Shown: positions 1 through 10,661 of the stretch, piece by piece | How the letters are laid out: the number at the start of each line of letters is the position of its first letter | Position numbering within the stretch: position 1 is the stretch's first letter | Source of the DNA: Nothophaeocryptopus gaeumannii | Lineage: Eukaryota > Ascomycota > Dothideomycetes > Mycosphaerellales > Mycosphaerellaceae | Length of the DNA: 64,000 bases | NCBI GenBank assembly: GCA_031771865.1 | Contig: JASISA010000009.1 | Location: 1,054,001-1,118,000 of the forward strand | Reading direction: 5' to 3' | Program-made: the position numbers and the translations under genes | The notes under the pieces: generated by a model | Databases searched by the model: none | The model's input: only the letters and a program-made list of their open reading frames with translations | Told to the model about the DNA's origin: nothing

Positions 1-737
1 AAGCAAAGCAACAGGGCATTGTGATTCATACCGCTCCCGTATGTATGAGGCAGAGTGCAAGCTGCTGAGCAATAGCACTGCTTACCAGAACAGGCAGTCT
101 GTGTGCTGTGCTGTGCTGTGCTGTGCTGGATGACTCTTCACAGCAGCTCGCGGACGAACGACGACAAATCCATCCGCGATATCGCATCTCTCACAGGGCT
201 GTGCTTATGCGAGCCGTCCGAACGACAGAGCGGTGACGACTTGTAATCAGGCACTCGGGTCTGCGGGCTGCCGCACGGCGATTGGCCTGAGGAGCCCCTT
301 GTCTGACGGAACCTGGCAGCCCCGTTTGACTCCGCTATGGCCGTCCGCAATGCAGGGTTTAGAACTCTGTCCGGGGTCCCTGCGCGTCGGTCGCTGCAGC
401 GTGCAAGGACCGAGCGGCCTGCGGACTTACGCTGACGGATTCCAAGGCAGGACACACTGTTCGACGTGTATTTGTATATCCAGTTCTTCCTCCCATTGTC
501 TCTGCTTCCCGTATTCAGCATCACAATCAAACATCAACACAACCAGCACTCAAGACGACCACGACTATCGTCTACCACAAGAACCACCAACGCTTACATA
601 CATCAAACCAACTTCGGCCTTCAACAGCCTAGACCTCTAAGACAACCTTATTGGCCGGGGTGACTCAGGCATAGCGATTCCGCCATATTCTACCAGACTC
701 ACACCTACATCTGAGTCACGAGATTCCTATAACAAAG
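1..737. other. Left-edge intergenic region and leader of the first gene
   Basis: I see no convincing gene here. Open frames exist on both strands but have no recognisable domain. The last 250 bases before the start codon at 738 are rich in C and A (many CAA, ACC and ATC words), which is typical of fungal 5' leaders. A short pentanucleotide repeat lies near 101-127. Confidence 0.5.
101..127. repeat. Pentanucleotide microsatellite (TGTGC)n
   Basis: About five tandem copies of the five-base unit TGTGC lie in non-coding sequence near the left edge. Confidence 0.8.
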
Positions 738-1484
738 ATGACTTCCCGTCTGAGGCTTCAATCTTCGTTCGAGCCATTCGAGGCCAACGCAACAATTCAC
801 CAAACATCACCAACCCTCCCACCAGCAAAGAAGCAGAGAATGTCCTTGACCATGACCTACAGCGTGGCCTCTACTGCGAGGACCAAGCTTGGTCGCGAGG
901 CCCAGCGAGCAGACCACGACCTCCGACTCTTGGTCGGCCACGCCAACCTCCTTGACACCCTCATGGTCGAACTCGCAGATGCTGAGCGAGAGCAAGAGGC
1001 TTGGTTCAACCAATCGGTCAAGAAGGCCTCCAAGCCAGAAGAGCCACGACACATCCAGTGGATCGACACAATTGCAGAGCAGGACGAGGAGGACGACTCC
1101 GATCTTGAGTCCGACGATGGCTCCGACATCTACGACGAGGACGCCGAGTTGTTCAGCATCCAAGTCCCAAGCCGGATCCGATCACCACCAATTGAGGTCT
1201 CATCACAAGAGATCGAGGACGAGGACATGGACTCCGACGAAGAATTCGATGACGACCTTGCTCTCACTCGCGTAAGATCAAACCAACACTCTCCACCCGA
1301 ACTCACACTCGACTCCGACTCCGACTCTGACGACGAGTTAATGCCTTCATCACCTGAGCAACCACCTTTTGAGCTGAGCGAAAAGGACCGACAAGCAATC
1401 ACAACGACAAACTTCTACAACGTCAAGACAGAAGAGAGCTTATTAGCACAACAACATCACCAACCGTGCATCGCGGCCTGCTAA
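738..1484 (+). CDS. Conserved acidic fungal protein of unknown function
   Basis: Single-exon frame of 248 residues. The N-terminal third (about residues 33-105) is the ordered part: a stretch around MTYSVASTARTKLGREAQRA is followed by a helical LLVGHANLLDTLMVELADAEREQE segment, which I recall as conserved in other filamentous ascomycetes. From about residue 110 it becomes low-complexity and very acidic, with runs of D, E and S, suggesting a disordered nuclear or scaffold-type region. No catalytic motif or membrane segment is seen. The start was chosen as the first ATG of the frame, and a later in-frame ATG at residue 35 is possible. I cannot assign a function. Confidence 0.7.
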   Translation: MTSRLRLQSSFEPFEANATIHQTSPTLPPAKKQRMSLTMTYSVASTARTKLGREAQRADHDLRLLVGHANLLDTLMVELADAEREQEAWFNQSVKKASKPEEPRHIQWIDTIAEQDEEDDSDLESDDGSDIYDEDAELFSIQVPSRIRSPPIEVSSQEIEDEDMDSDEEFDDDLALTRVRSNQHSPPELTLDSDSDSDDELMPSSPEQPPFELSEKDRQAITTTNFYNVKTEESLLAQQHHQPCIAAC

Positions 1485-3331
1485 ATTTACCTCCCTTCTC
1501 TCGGATACCATTTGTCGTTGTCCAGCGTCTTAAGCGAGCGAGCATTGTCTACTACCTCGAAGCGAGGAGTTTCTCCATGGAAAAACGGAACATTTGAGCG
1601 GATTCTCATCTCATGTACATCACGATTAACGGGTTACGGAAAGACATCTAAGGACGAGAGCAGTTCTCCCTTCCGATCACACTTGGTGGTCGTTGGTTGA
1701 GAACGCCTCAGAGGAGGAAATACGATACTCTACAAATCACAATCAAAACACTTGAAACAAACATTGCAACGGTCTCCATGCTTCCTTTCGCTTCATCCTC
1801 CTAACAAGGTCTGTCAACAGTTTTCTTCGTTGCAAGTGAAATTTCCCGTTTCGTCTCCGCAATGAATCCTCATTTCCCAGAAACGGCTCATCATACCCAT
1901 GGACAGAAAAGATACTTTTCTTCCCCTTCGCCGCCGAAATACAGGTCGGCGATTTTCCGGAGCTTGAAGGATTGTACGAAAGTACCCTTTTTCGCGAAGG
2001 AAGCCCGCAGCTCGCGCACGAAAAGCCCGCGCCAGCCCCGAGATGCTGCTTCGTCAAAGGATCACACTGTGCATCAGGGTTGCTTGCATAATAGTGTGGA
2101 ATAAGCTTGTCCGAAAGGGTGTCTAGCGAGCGTGTGGTTTGCGATCACCCGCAAGGGTTTCTGCTCACGTTGCTTGGGAATCTCAATCTTTCCGTTCGCC
2201 GAGCGGGGGTGGTCTCTCCGTGTCTCTTCTCTCATCATCACAAAGCAAACTCCGAGCTCTCGTTGGTCTCTTTGTTGTCATCATCCACTCACAAAGCAGA
2301 GATTCTGGAATCTCTCGGGGAGTTAATAAGACGATTGGGCTTTCCGTCGTCCGCTCCGGCCGTACTGCTACTGTATTGAGGAAGACATGAGAATTGCTTC
2401 TTCTTTGTCCCAGCAGGACATCTCATCATTCTACTGACCCTAGATCATGTGCTCACACGAGCTCTATGCAGGTGACTTCGCGGTCTACAGCTGCCATACT
2501 GGCACCGAACCACCCGAGAGATCCCGGTGTGCGGTGACCCTGTCATGAGGTGTTTCTGGAACTTTTTCGATGCGTGCTGCCGACGCATCGCACACGTGGT
2601 GATGATCGCCTTGATTGCACGTGTCGCCGGTGCTGTCGGACGACGCATCTACAGAATATACCTCGAGTGGACGAGTGTTGCGACCGGAATCAAGCTTCCG
2701 ATCGCTCGTGGAGCAAGTCGCGAGGCACGACGCGGGCAGCGGATGATCGCACTGCAGTCACCACGCCTCCGTTGTTTCTTCGTAGACAACCTTGAAGCTT
2801 ATGCGAGCGGGTTATTGATGCTTTAGAAGCTACAAGCCACATGCCACAAGCAGAGTTCCGTACATTGACAGGTTCGAGGTATCGCATGTGTTCCGAATTC
2901 ATACCGGAAGGCGCGACAACGTGGAGCTTCCATCTCGCAAGTGTTACAGCGAAGTACATAATTCTACATGTGTTCGAATGTGACGATGCGATGCGGGAAG
3001 GATACCGCTGCCAGGCTGTGTACAAGGTCAGCTCTGCTTCCTGCACACCGACATCCCTGGATAGCAAGTCGAGCCAAGAGCGAGGCTGTTACTTTGGCAC
3101 CGCAAAAGGTCTGAGGTTCACTGCCACGAGGTCCGCGCATTTGACGCGCATCGAAGAACGCTGCCAATATGAGACTGAGCAATATACCTCGTATACCGTA
3201 TACTTCACTCTGCCTAGAAACTCATCGAAAACATCAAACACTGACAACCTGCCAACGCGACAACCCAAGCTTGGCCATGCTTCAGATATTTCGCCTCACC
3301 TTGAAAGACATCCATCTCGTCATCATACGAT
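1485..3331. other. Intergenic region, no supported gene
   Basis: 1.8 kb between the acidic-protein gene and a doubtful frame at 3332. Open frames are short, overlap on both strands and have no recognisable domain. The frame from 2841 to 3548 on the plus strand has mixed codon use and no family resemblance. The first few hundred bases are presumably the 3' untranslated region of the upstream gene. Confidence 0.4.
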
Positions 3332-3670
3332 TCAACAGGAAGACTGGATGCTTCGATGCCCAACAAGTTCGACTGGAACAACCTCCAAGAGCCTCCTTCT
3401 TACGAAGTTGGTTGTATCCCCCCATCTCCACAGCAACCACTTCTCGAAAACCTGCTCTGCGACAGGGTCGATGCCAGGAACACCGAAACGCGTCATATCC
3501 CAGATGTCAATCTCCCTTTGTCTCATCATCATCAGACTTGTCTGTTGAGCGTTACATATCTTCAAGAGCAAGTTTCTTTCTTCTGGGTTACCGATGCATT
3601 CGTGACGTTCTAGAACTCGGGCAGACAGGATGTCTTGTTTCTGAAAAGCGTCACTTTGTATCTCTATCAT
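3332..3670 (-). CDS. Doubtful small ORF downstream of NoxR
   Basis: A 112-residue frame with protein-like composition, including the segments NLLLKICNAQQTSLMMMRQR and EKWLLWRWGDTTNFVRRRL. I do not recognise a family. An 85-residue plus-strand frame (3356-3613, starting MPNKFDWNNLQEPPSYE) overlaps it and begins with strongly fungal codon use, so at most one of the two is likely to be real. It may also be chance. Confidence 0.2.
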   Translation of the reverse strand: MIEIQSDAFQKQDILSARVLERHECIGNPEERNLLLKICNAQQTSLMMMRQREIDIWDMTRFGVPGIDPVAEQVFEKWLLWRWGDTTNFVRRRLLEVVPVELVGHRSIQSSC

Positions 3671-3834
3671 AATGCTGTGCTTGTCTGCCTGCTACAATGT
3701 ACAAGATCGCTGATGCCCAAGCCAGATGTATGCTGAAAATGAAACACGGTACATGTAAGTTCAAACCGGGAAATGAGGCGACATCGAACCATTCGTCGGC
3801 GAAAAGGTAACGTAAAGGAGAGGTAAAGGGTATC

Positions 3835-3855
3835 TCATCCATCCATCCATCATCA
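3835..3855. repeat. CATC-type microsatellite
   Basis: A short tandem run of CATC units followed by CAT units, just downstream of the NoxR stop codon, probably within its 3' untranslated region. Confidence 0.7.
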
Positions 3856-3899
3856 TATCCAACCTGTTCCTCATCCACGCATTCAATACTAGGCGACAT

Positions 3900-5591
3900 T
3901 CAAGTCTCCTGCACCCAAACCTCCATCTTACCCATATCCGCCCTCTCCCTCCTCGCAATCCCCTTACAAACCCCCATCGCCATATCCAAATCATCCTGAT
4001 CCCCCAAAGTAACCATATCGCCCTCCTCATCCCTGATCTTCAACTTAAACCCGCCTTTAAATCCGAATTTATTTCGGATCTGTTCATACAATTCCTCAAA
4101 AGCCACGGTAGGTGTAGTCATGACATAGCGCATATCTTCTGCGTGGACTTTGATGCGGATTTTACGGATCTCCGGGGCACGGGAGCGGTGGCGTTGATGA
4201 GAAGATGAAGGGGAGGTGACGGCGATGGTGCCTGAGGATTGCCGTTTTGGGGGGATGATTTCAAAAGCTAGAGGCGAGATGGCGGAATCTGAGGGTGAGA
4301 GTCCATCGTCGAAGTCGTCTTCCTCTTCCTCTTCGATTGGGACCGGATGGCTCCGGTGTGCACTTGACCGTGAGCGCTGATGTGAGGATGGTTGTGCTTG
4401 TGCCTGTGACTGTTGTGTCATGACCTGTTCGCTGTACGCCTCAATCGGGTCTTCCTCAATCCGGACTTCCGGGATGTGATCACGAACACTTGATCTCTGC
4501 TGCTGTTGTTGATCACGCTCGCGCCTTCGACTGTCATTACTTCGTGTAGAACCACCAGAGTATTCTCTCCTCATAGAAGGACGTTCCGATTCCGATCGCT
4601 TCGTGCCAACTCGGGGTCGCTGTTCTGATGATGATGATGATGCTTTCTGCTGTTGTTGCTCGAACGCCGCTGCGCCAAGCTCGAGTCGCAGAGCTTTGGC
4701 ACCTGGCCTAGCGGCCTGCAAGTTCGATCTTTCTGAGCTGGTACTCTCCGTTGATTTGCGTCTGCCATGTGCGGAGTCTGGTCGTACTTCGGGCTCAGGA
4801 GGAGGTGTGGGAGGGAAGACATTCCGGTGAAGAGGCGGTTCCGATTGCTGTCTTGCCCTGCTGCGGAGATCGGGTCTGACCAAGTTGAGAGCAGCGTAGG
4901 AAAGCTTCTCACCGGGCCTGTCATCCACACCAGCAGCTGCGAGCGCTCGTCGGCGGGCGTCCTGGTTCTGATGTTCTTGCTGAGCAACCAGTCTCGCTCT
5001 GCCGAGGTAGTCTTTCGCCTTGAGATTCTTGACCTTGGCTTCATTCGGCCGATACACAACTCCGACTGGGATCGAGAAGACTGTATATCCCTCCGCCTGC
5101 TCCCTGATGGCCTCGTCTATTACATCGTGGTCTGGTACCGCTTTCTCTCGTGTCGCGAAAATCAAATCTTGCACTCCGGCATCCTTCTGTTGTAAGTAGA
5201 TGTAGCACAACCCGCGGTTGAAGAGAACTTCGCAAGAGTACAGCTTGAACTTCAACCCGAGCTGCTCGTAGTCGATATTGTTGTTTCCTCGGAGGTACAG
5301 AAGAGTGTCGTTGAAGTTGGCTAGGGCCTCCTCAAAGTCTCCCATTAGGAAGTTGCTGACACCCTGCTGGAAATATGCAATGGCGAGGTACTGGTCCAAT
5401 GCCACAGCTCGCTGGTAGCACTCGACAGCCCGGCCATGCTCTCCCAGCGTCGCATGAATGACTCCACAGTTGAACAGTATCTTCGACGTATCCGCGATCT
5501 GCTCGAAGCACTTGATGGCACTGTCGAATTCGTTGTTGTCGTATGCGGCCAGCGCAGTGACCCAAGTCTCAATCTCTTGCTTGAGCGACAT
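3900..5591 (-). CDS. noxR: NADPH oxidase regulatory subunit NoxR (fungal p67phox)
   Basis: Single-exon protein of 563 residues. Residues 1 to about 200 are TPR repeats (FNCGVIHATLGEHGRAVECY, then AYFQQGVSNFLMGDFEEALA, then EVLFNRGLCYIYLQQKDAGV), followed by the conserved PVGVVYRPNEAKVKNL segment. The middle is a long disordered region rich in Q, S and R. Residues about 480-560 form a PB1 domain (IRIKVHAEDMRYVM to GDQDDLDMAM). In the family, NoxR binds Rac through the TPRs and Cdc24/Bem1-type partners through PB1, and activates NoxA and NoxB at the membrane for superoxide production in development and host infection. The length fits the family. The start matches the conserved MSLKQEIETWV N-terminus. 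Confidence 0.95.
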   Translation of the reverse strand: MSLKQEIETWVTALAAYDNNEFDSAIKCFEQIADTSKILFNCGVIHATLGEHGRAVECYQRAVALDQYLAIAYFQQGVSNFLMGDFEEALANFNDTLLYLRGNNNIDYEQLGLKFKLYSCEVLFNRGLCYIYLQQKDAGVQDLIFATREKAVPDHDVIDEAIREQAEGYTVFSIPVGVVYRPNEAKVKNLKAKDYLGRARLVAQQEHQNQDARRRALAAAGVDDRPGEKLSYAALNLVRPDLRSRARQQSEPPLHRNVFPPTPPPEPEVRPDSAHGRRKSTESTSSERSNLQAARPGAKALRLELGAAAFEQQQQKASSSSSEQRPRVGTKRSESERPSMRREYSGGSTRSNDSRRRERDQQQQQRSSVRDHIPEVRIEEDPIEAYSEQVMTQQSQAQAQPSSHQRSRSSAHRSHPVPIEEEEEDDFDDGLSPSDSAISPLAFEIIPPKRQSSGTIAVTSPSSSHQRHRSRAPEIRKIRIKVHAEDMRYVMTTPTVAFEELYEQIRNKFGFKGGFKLKIRDEEGDMVTLGDQDDLDMAMGVCKGIARRERADMGKMEVWVQET

Positions 5592-6953
5592 GGCGCTACG
5601 AGTCTTTCTGTCGGTACGCCCGAGACCAATGTCTCAGCTGGTAGAAGATGTGCTGTTGTATAGTATCCCGGAGCAGCTCCGTCCTGTCGTCAACTTCGGA
5701 CCTTCGTGGTGGGGTTACGCATAGACTAGGAAGATTGCCTTTCGCATGGCAGATCAAGGCGCTGGAGATGTGGATACAGAACGAACAGACAGATGACCGG
5801 ACTCAAGGACAGGGAGTCTTGCAATATAGGAAGGAGGTAAAGCAGTCGTACTGCGACCAGCGCGCGTAACGAATGGCCACGAGAGTCGGTGGCTTCGTCT
5901 CCTGTGCTGGCCAAGTCCGTCAGACATTGAGACGAGCCCAGCCAAGTGGGATGTCGTTCCTGAGGCACCTGCGCGCGTAGGAAAGCTCTCGGATTGGATC
6001 CTTGTCCTCTCTCACGCCAAGCAATCCGTCCCGCGACACCAATCATCGTTCACCATCCGGTTAGACATCGCAACCGAAGAGCTACCTTCTTTAGCACGCA
6101 TCTCTCCATGTGGCGGGCATCCCGTGCACACATATCTTCGTCAGTCGTCCTCGAGTTAGAAGAAGCGCCTGGCTGCTCCAACATCACTTGAACGGGACAG
6201 AGTTGATGCAGGAACGGGAGACAAGTCCGCCATATCACCTCCTCTTGTGCTGTCACACCACTTCTTGCAGCGTAGTGTGGTGATGGGCGGACCGTTCACA
6301 GAGTCAACAGCACGTGGTGATGATCTGATCTGCCATCGTTCGCAGATGGACCCTCATCTTGCTCCTGGACCGCTATTTCGTGCGAAGACTGGGTCTCGGC
6401 TGCAGTCACGCGGCTCAGGTGAAGTGGTCTGTTGTGCTAGTCGAAGATGCAATTCTGAGTCGTAGTTTTGTGGCTGCCAACGACAGATTGGAATGTAGGT
6501 TTTGTTGGTAATCTGTTGTCACTTGCTGTAGTAGTTGGAGGCACCAGCTTACCTTCTAGCACACAGACTCAGTCGCAGGAAAGTTACAAGAGATGAGTAG
6601 TAGTCCGTACGTGAGATCATTTGATTGGCTACCTCCTCTCTTCTAACATCGGCCATGGATATCGTCAAATGCATGATAGCATATCTCAGCAAAGCCGCAG
6701 AGCCCTATGTCTTGCAGTAACAACGCCAACAGATGCGCCAGCGCCGTGCTTTCAGCGTATCCTCATGTACACCAGATTCGAGTCCAGATGGTGGGTATAG
6801 TGGGTGGGTTTCGGTAGTATGTAAACATTTACTGGGAGCCAGAACGTGCCCAGTGTAAAACAATCGCCATAAGTAGTAACACAGAAGGTCCAAAATAGTT
6901 GATTGCAGCGAGTCATAATATGCGACAGGAGTTGCTTTGGTACCTGGGGCCAG
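5592..6953. other. Intergenic region between NoxR and the LON/RING gene
   Basis: 1.36 kb with no supported gene. It holds the promoter of noxR (5' side, nearest 5592) and the 3' region of the LON/RING gene. Open frames here (for example 5726-6046, minus) lack domains and conserved features. Confidence 0.5.
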
Positions 6954-8796
6954 TTAGTCGAGGAGATTATAGAGGAAGAGCCTTCGCAGAGCCCAGTCAG
7001 CGCGAGTCTATGCGAGATGCTCCGCTCGCTAGGAGAGCAGTATTTACGCAAACGGGCAGAAGGGAGAGGCTAACTCACCATCGTTGTGTTTCGATTCTGC
7101 GAATCCAGGTAGCAGTAATCTTCAAACGCTCTCTCACTGTTCGAGTGCCAAGAAGCTTATACTTTTCGTCTTCGCTGATGGGAAGGACGCTGGCGAACCA
7201 ATATGGAAAGAGTGCGGCATCTTCGGGAGGTTGGCCATGAACATCGAGGACGCGTTGCTGTAGCCAGTTGGCGCTCCTCGCTTGCATGCGTTCGACGAAC
7301 TCCTGCCCGACAGCGTGCAGAGCTTGGGTTGACATGCGGCTGATCTGCGCAGCGATGTCCTCCTCTCCTTCGGAAAGAGACGCAGAACTCTCCTCTGCTT
7401 CGATCCGCTCCTCCTCTCCAAGACTAACATCGTCCAAACGTTCAACATCGTCCAAACGTTCAACATCGCCGATAGTATAACCATCCAGCACATTGTGAGA
7501 CTTGACACGAAATCGGAACATTCCGCGGGTTTCGATCAAGCTGGTGCCATCTCCCATCATCTGCGCATGAATGATGTGAAGCATCGTGCCATAGTGGTAG
7601 AAGTGAACAGTGCCAAGCTCGCCCTGTGGCTCGGCATATCGATTGTACATGAGCATTCCAAACTGTCGATTACCTGCCAGGGCGCGTCGCAGCATGAGAC
7701 GATATCTTGGTTCGAAGATCCTGAGGAAGGTAGGCTGACCAGGGAAACCGAGAGTGCATACAAACAGCGGGACGTTGGAGAGGCCGTCAGGACTCATCTC
7801 TTCCTGCGACACCACATCTGCCCTCGCAATAATTGTCTCCGGACACAGCCCATTGAGTAGACGCACGAGAGTCTCGTTGCTTGGTTGTCGGAAAAGAGCA
7901 GGCGAGATAGCGAGACCTCGTCGGCAGACTGAACAATGCAGGGAGTGATCCAGCACACGCGCCATGCATTGCCGACAAAGGGTATGTCCACAGAAGGTAG
8001 TAACGGGATCCAGCATAATGTTGTAGCAGACTTGGCAGTCGACCTCCTTTTGAGTCGAATCTCGAAGCTCCTGGAGAATGTTGATGTCCATAGCCCTCAC
8101 CAGTTCGGTGTCCGCGCCTTCGGAAATATAGGAGACTTCGGTTTTGTAAGGAATCTTTCCTTGCGCGGCCAAGACGTAAGTGGCGATCAATCGTCCAGCA
8201 GAGTCCTCCTTGACGCGGAGCGTTTCCGACGAAGGCTGAGAGCTGACAACCTCGTCCCAGCGAGCGTTCTCTTCCATCAAAATTGGCACGTCTCCAATGA
8301 TCGAGCTGTGCTGGACAACGACCTCAGCAATCGATTCCATCACTTTGCTCAAAACCACATCGACATTGCAGTCCGAAGCCGGATGCTCTGCCCCGCAATC
8401 TCCGAAAGGACATTTGAATGCTTGTCGACGTCCAGGCAAGTCCGGATATGAGATATTCTCTCGCTCATAAGCTTGTGGCATGCATTCTCGGCATAGTGAG
8501 TTGCCACATGGCAAAGTGATTGGGTTTCGGTATGGTTTTGAGCATTGTGAACATTGTACCAGGCGGACAAGTTCCCGCGCATCTTCGTACGCTGCTAGAG
8601 CGACAGGAACCGAGCTCTTTTCTGATTGTCCGTCATCTTGATTCATCAAGTCGTCCTGTTTCGCCGCCAGGTTGAAGGGCGCGCCTTCAGGCGGATTTAT
8701 ATATGAGGTATCCAGCTTGATGCTTGCGACGAGACTATACGCAGGCGCTCTGTTGATCTCAATGCTCCATGTATGTTCAGACTTGCTTGTTTCCAA
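6954..8796 (-). CDS. LON-domain and RING-finger protein (LONRF/CrgA-like)
   Basis: Two exons by my reading: 7079-8796 and a mini exon 6954-6981, separated by a 97-nt intron (donor GTGAGT, branch CTGAC, acceptor GAAG). Without splicing the frame stops two bases after the donor. Product about 581 residues. The first RING-like cluster (CSQCSKPYRNPITLPCGNSL) is near residue 82. A second, canonical C3HC4 RING (CQVCYNIMLDPVTTFCGHTL) is near 255. A LON substrate-binding domain follows (VPLFVCTLGFPGQPTFLRIF). The family acts as E3 ubiquitin ligases; fungal members are often annotated CrgA ATP-dependent protease although no ATPase is present. The true start may be the internal MNQDDGQ methionine near residue 51. 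An acidic insert contains a duplicated VERLDD. Confidence 0.85.
7428..7463 (-). repeat. In-frame 18-nt duplication inside the LON/RING gene
   Basis: Two exact 18-base units (7428-7445 and 7446-7463) encode a repeated VERLDD segment inside the LON domain, just before an acidic S/E-rich insert. It keeps the frame open and looks like a recent slippage duplication. Confidence 0.85.
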
Positions 8797-9297
8797 CTGT
8801 CCGGCACTGTATACGAATCGTGTGGTCGTGTGGTGGTACTAGAGCAAAGGTGGTGATACTCCAGCTCGAAGATGACGTCGACCGTTCTCGGTGGTTGACC
8901 AGGTTGACGGAATATCCTGGAGTTAAATATAGTAGTGGCGAAACATCAGCGACACCGAAACAGAGTGTCGGTCGAATACGTTGGGTAGGAGACGGGCTAG
9001 TCGGGGTGGTGGCGGGTGGTTTGGTGGTTGTGTAGGAAGAGTGGTCGAGGCAGTGAGTGGTGAGTGGTAGAGAGCAGAGGTGTGGAGGTAGTTACTAGTT
9101 AGGTGATGTGCTGCGCAGATGGCAAGCGGTCATCGAGTGCCTTCTTGGATCCCTACCATGCAAACGCGAATAAGCGCGACCACGACACGAATCATCATCA
9201 TAGATGAAGGCCGAGTTAGTCCTGTCGTCCTCGTCAGAGACGCAAGCCAGCACGCCCTCTGCACATCTGCAGGTGTTTGTGCCTCTAGCGCCCGCGA
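8797..9297. other. Promoter side of the LON/RING gene
   Basis: About 500 bases upstream of the LON/RING gene. It contains a G/T-rich tract around 8995-9090 and no supported gene. Confidence 0.45.
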
Positions 9298-9712
9298 TTG
9301 TGTGCTATGATGGGCGATTGCCATGACCCTTCCGTCGACGACGTCCGCATCAAGATTCAGCCTGGGGATCGAGAATTGGCCTGCGAACTGCGAGACCTCT
9401 GCACCGCGCATCTCGATGCCATCCACTCTCATACCCCAAATGGACTGTCCTTCGCAATGCAAGCCGCTCTGAGCATGCTAGACCACAGGACTTCTCCGGG
9501 AAGCTTCCTCATTCTCACCACTGTCGTCGAAGCATTATTCAATACGAAGTACGATCTGGACGCTCGATCTACACTACTGAAGATGTGGAGCTTGCACAAC
9601 TCCGGGACCCCGACATTCCTTGGCGCTGTCCTTGGGATCCTGAGGCAGCCACCAACGGTCTTGTATCGCCTTTACCACTGCCATCAGCCTCGAGGCCGAT
9701 ATCAATGACTGC
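9298..9712 (+). pseudogene. Possible decayed gene fragment, unknown family
   Basis: From about 9310 to 9575 one frame has strongly coding-like codon use (segments VDDVRIKIQPGDRELACELR and SPGSFLILTTVVEALFNTKY). Coding-like sequence then continues in another frame (EDVELAQLRDPDIPWRCPWD) to a stop near 9712, suggesting a frameshift or an intron I cannot place. I do not recognise the family. A separate short stretch near 9868-9950 (LLELPEAELPNLIQEILRYA) resembles the start of an F-box-like motif in a third frame. There is no clear start codon context. This could be a pseudogene or chance. Confidence 0.3.
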
Positions 9713-10661
9713 TTCATATCCCTGAGCCGGGTTCTAGGTCCAGAGCTGTTCAGTCCTATCGGCACACAACTGCCTACTTCACCAGTGGACTCTCGAACAA
9801 CAATCATGACCGTCCGGCGATTATCTCCCGCATAGGATCTTCGCTACTGTAGCACTGCAGGTCCGAGCTACCGGTACTGCTAGAACTCCCCGAAGCCGAA
9901 CTCCCTAACCTAATACAAGAGATACTCCGTTATGCCAACTCCATGATTTGAGTTGATCCTCGTCCTCGCCTTAATTCGGGCCCGCTTCTTGCGCGTGGCA
10001 CCACCATCCAAAGTCTTCAACGCCATCAAGGGTACAGTTGTGATCGCGTAGAACATCCACACGAATCTCATCAACAACGTTAGATGAGGAGTCTGGAAAG
10101 CGCACGATCCTTTGAACAAGGGCTTACCGGGCCATGCCTAAGCTTCGATATGTCAAAAGCCAAGCCATCCAATAGCCTACCAAAGATGAGCAGCGCCAAA
10201 GACCGGATGAGTATCGTCCAGTAGGCACCGCATGGCAAGTGTATACATGGCATGGAGACTTCACTCATCATTTGAGCATGTGAAAGTCGAGCACTTCTCT
10301 CACATATCCCGGTTTCTAACGATCCATGTCATGCGCGACCAGCGCAGTCTTGCAGGACCAAATAGATGCCACGACTCTTTTTCCATTTCACTCCGCTCTC
10401 GCACACGATCATGTAGTGACCGAGATATCGCTGCTACACACCAATCTCGACTGACCCCAAAAGAAGAATGGAGGCAACACCCTTTCAAAAATCGCTTGAA
10501 CGTCGACCATATCTTCAATATATCAATCACAATATATACATAAAACACACATTGGATCATCAAGACACGCCCATTCAACTCCCTCTCAACTCATCTCCCA
10601 CCAGCCCGCTATGTATCTCATCATCATCAGCATCATCAGCATCATCAGCATCATCGTTCAT
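9713..10661. other. Intergenic region before the 3' end of the lactate dehydrogenase gene
   Basis: No supported gene beyond the short F-box-like stretch near 9868-9950. The right end holds a CATCATCAG repeat and is probably the 3' untranslated region of the cytochrome b2 type gene. Confidence 0.4.
10621..10655. repeat. CATCATCAG microsatellite
   Basis: Tandem nine-base units (CAT CAT CAG) just past the stop codon of the lactate dehydrogenase gene, probably in its 3' untranslated region. Confidence 0.8.

Noticed and set aside
807..1402. Serine-rich minus-strand ORFs opposite the first gene
   Set aside because: Antisense of acidic D/E/S codon runs; no independent evidence.
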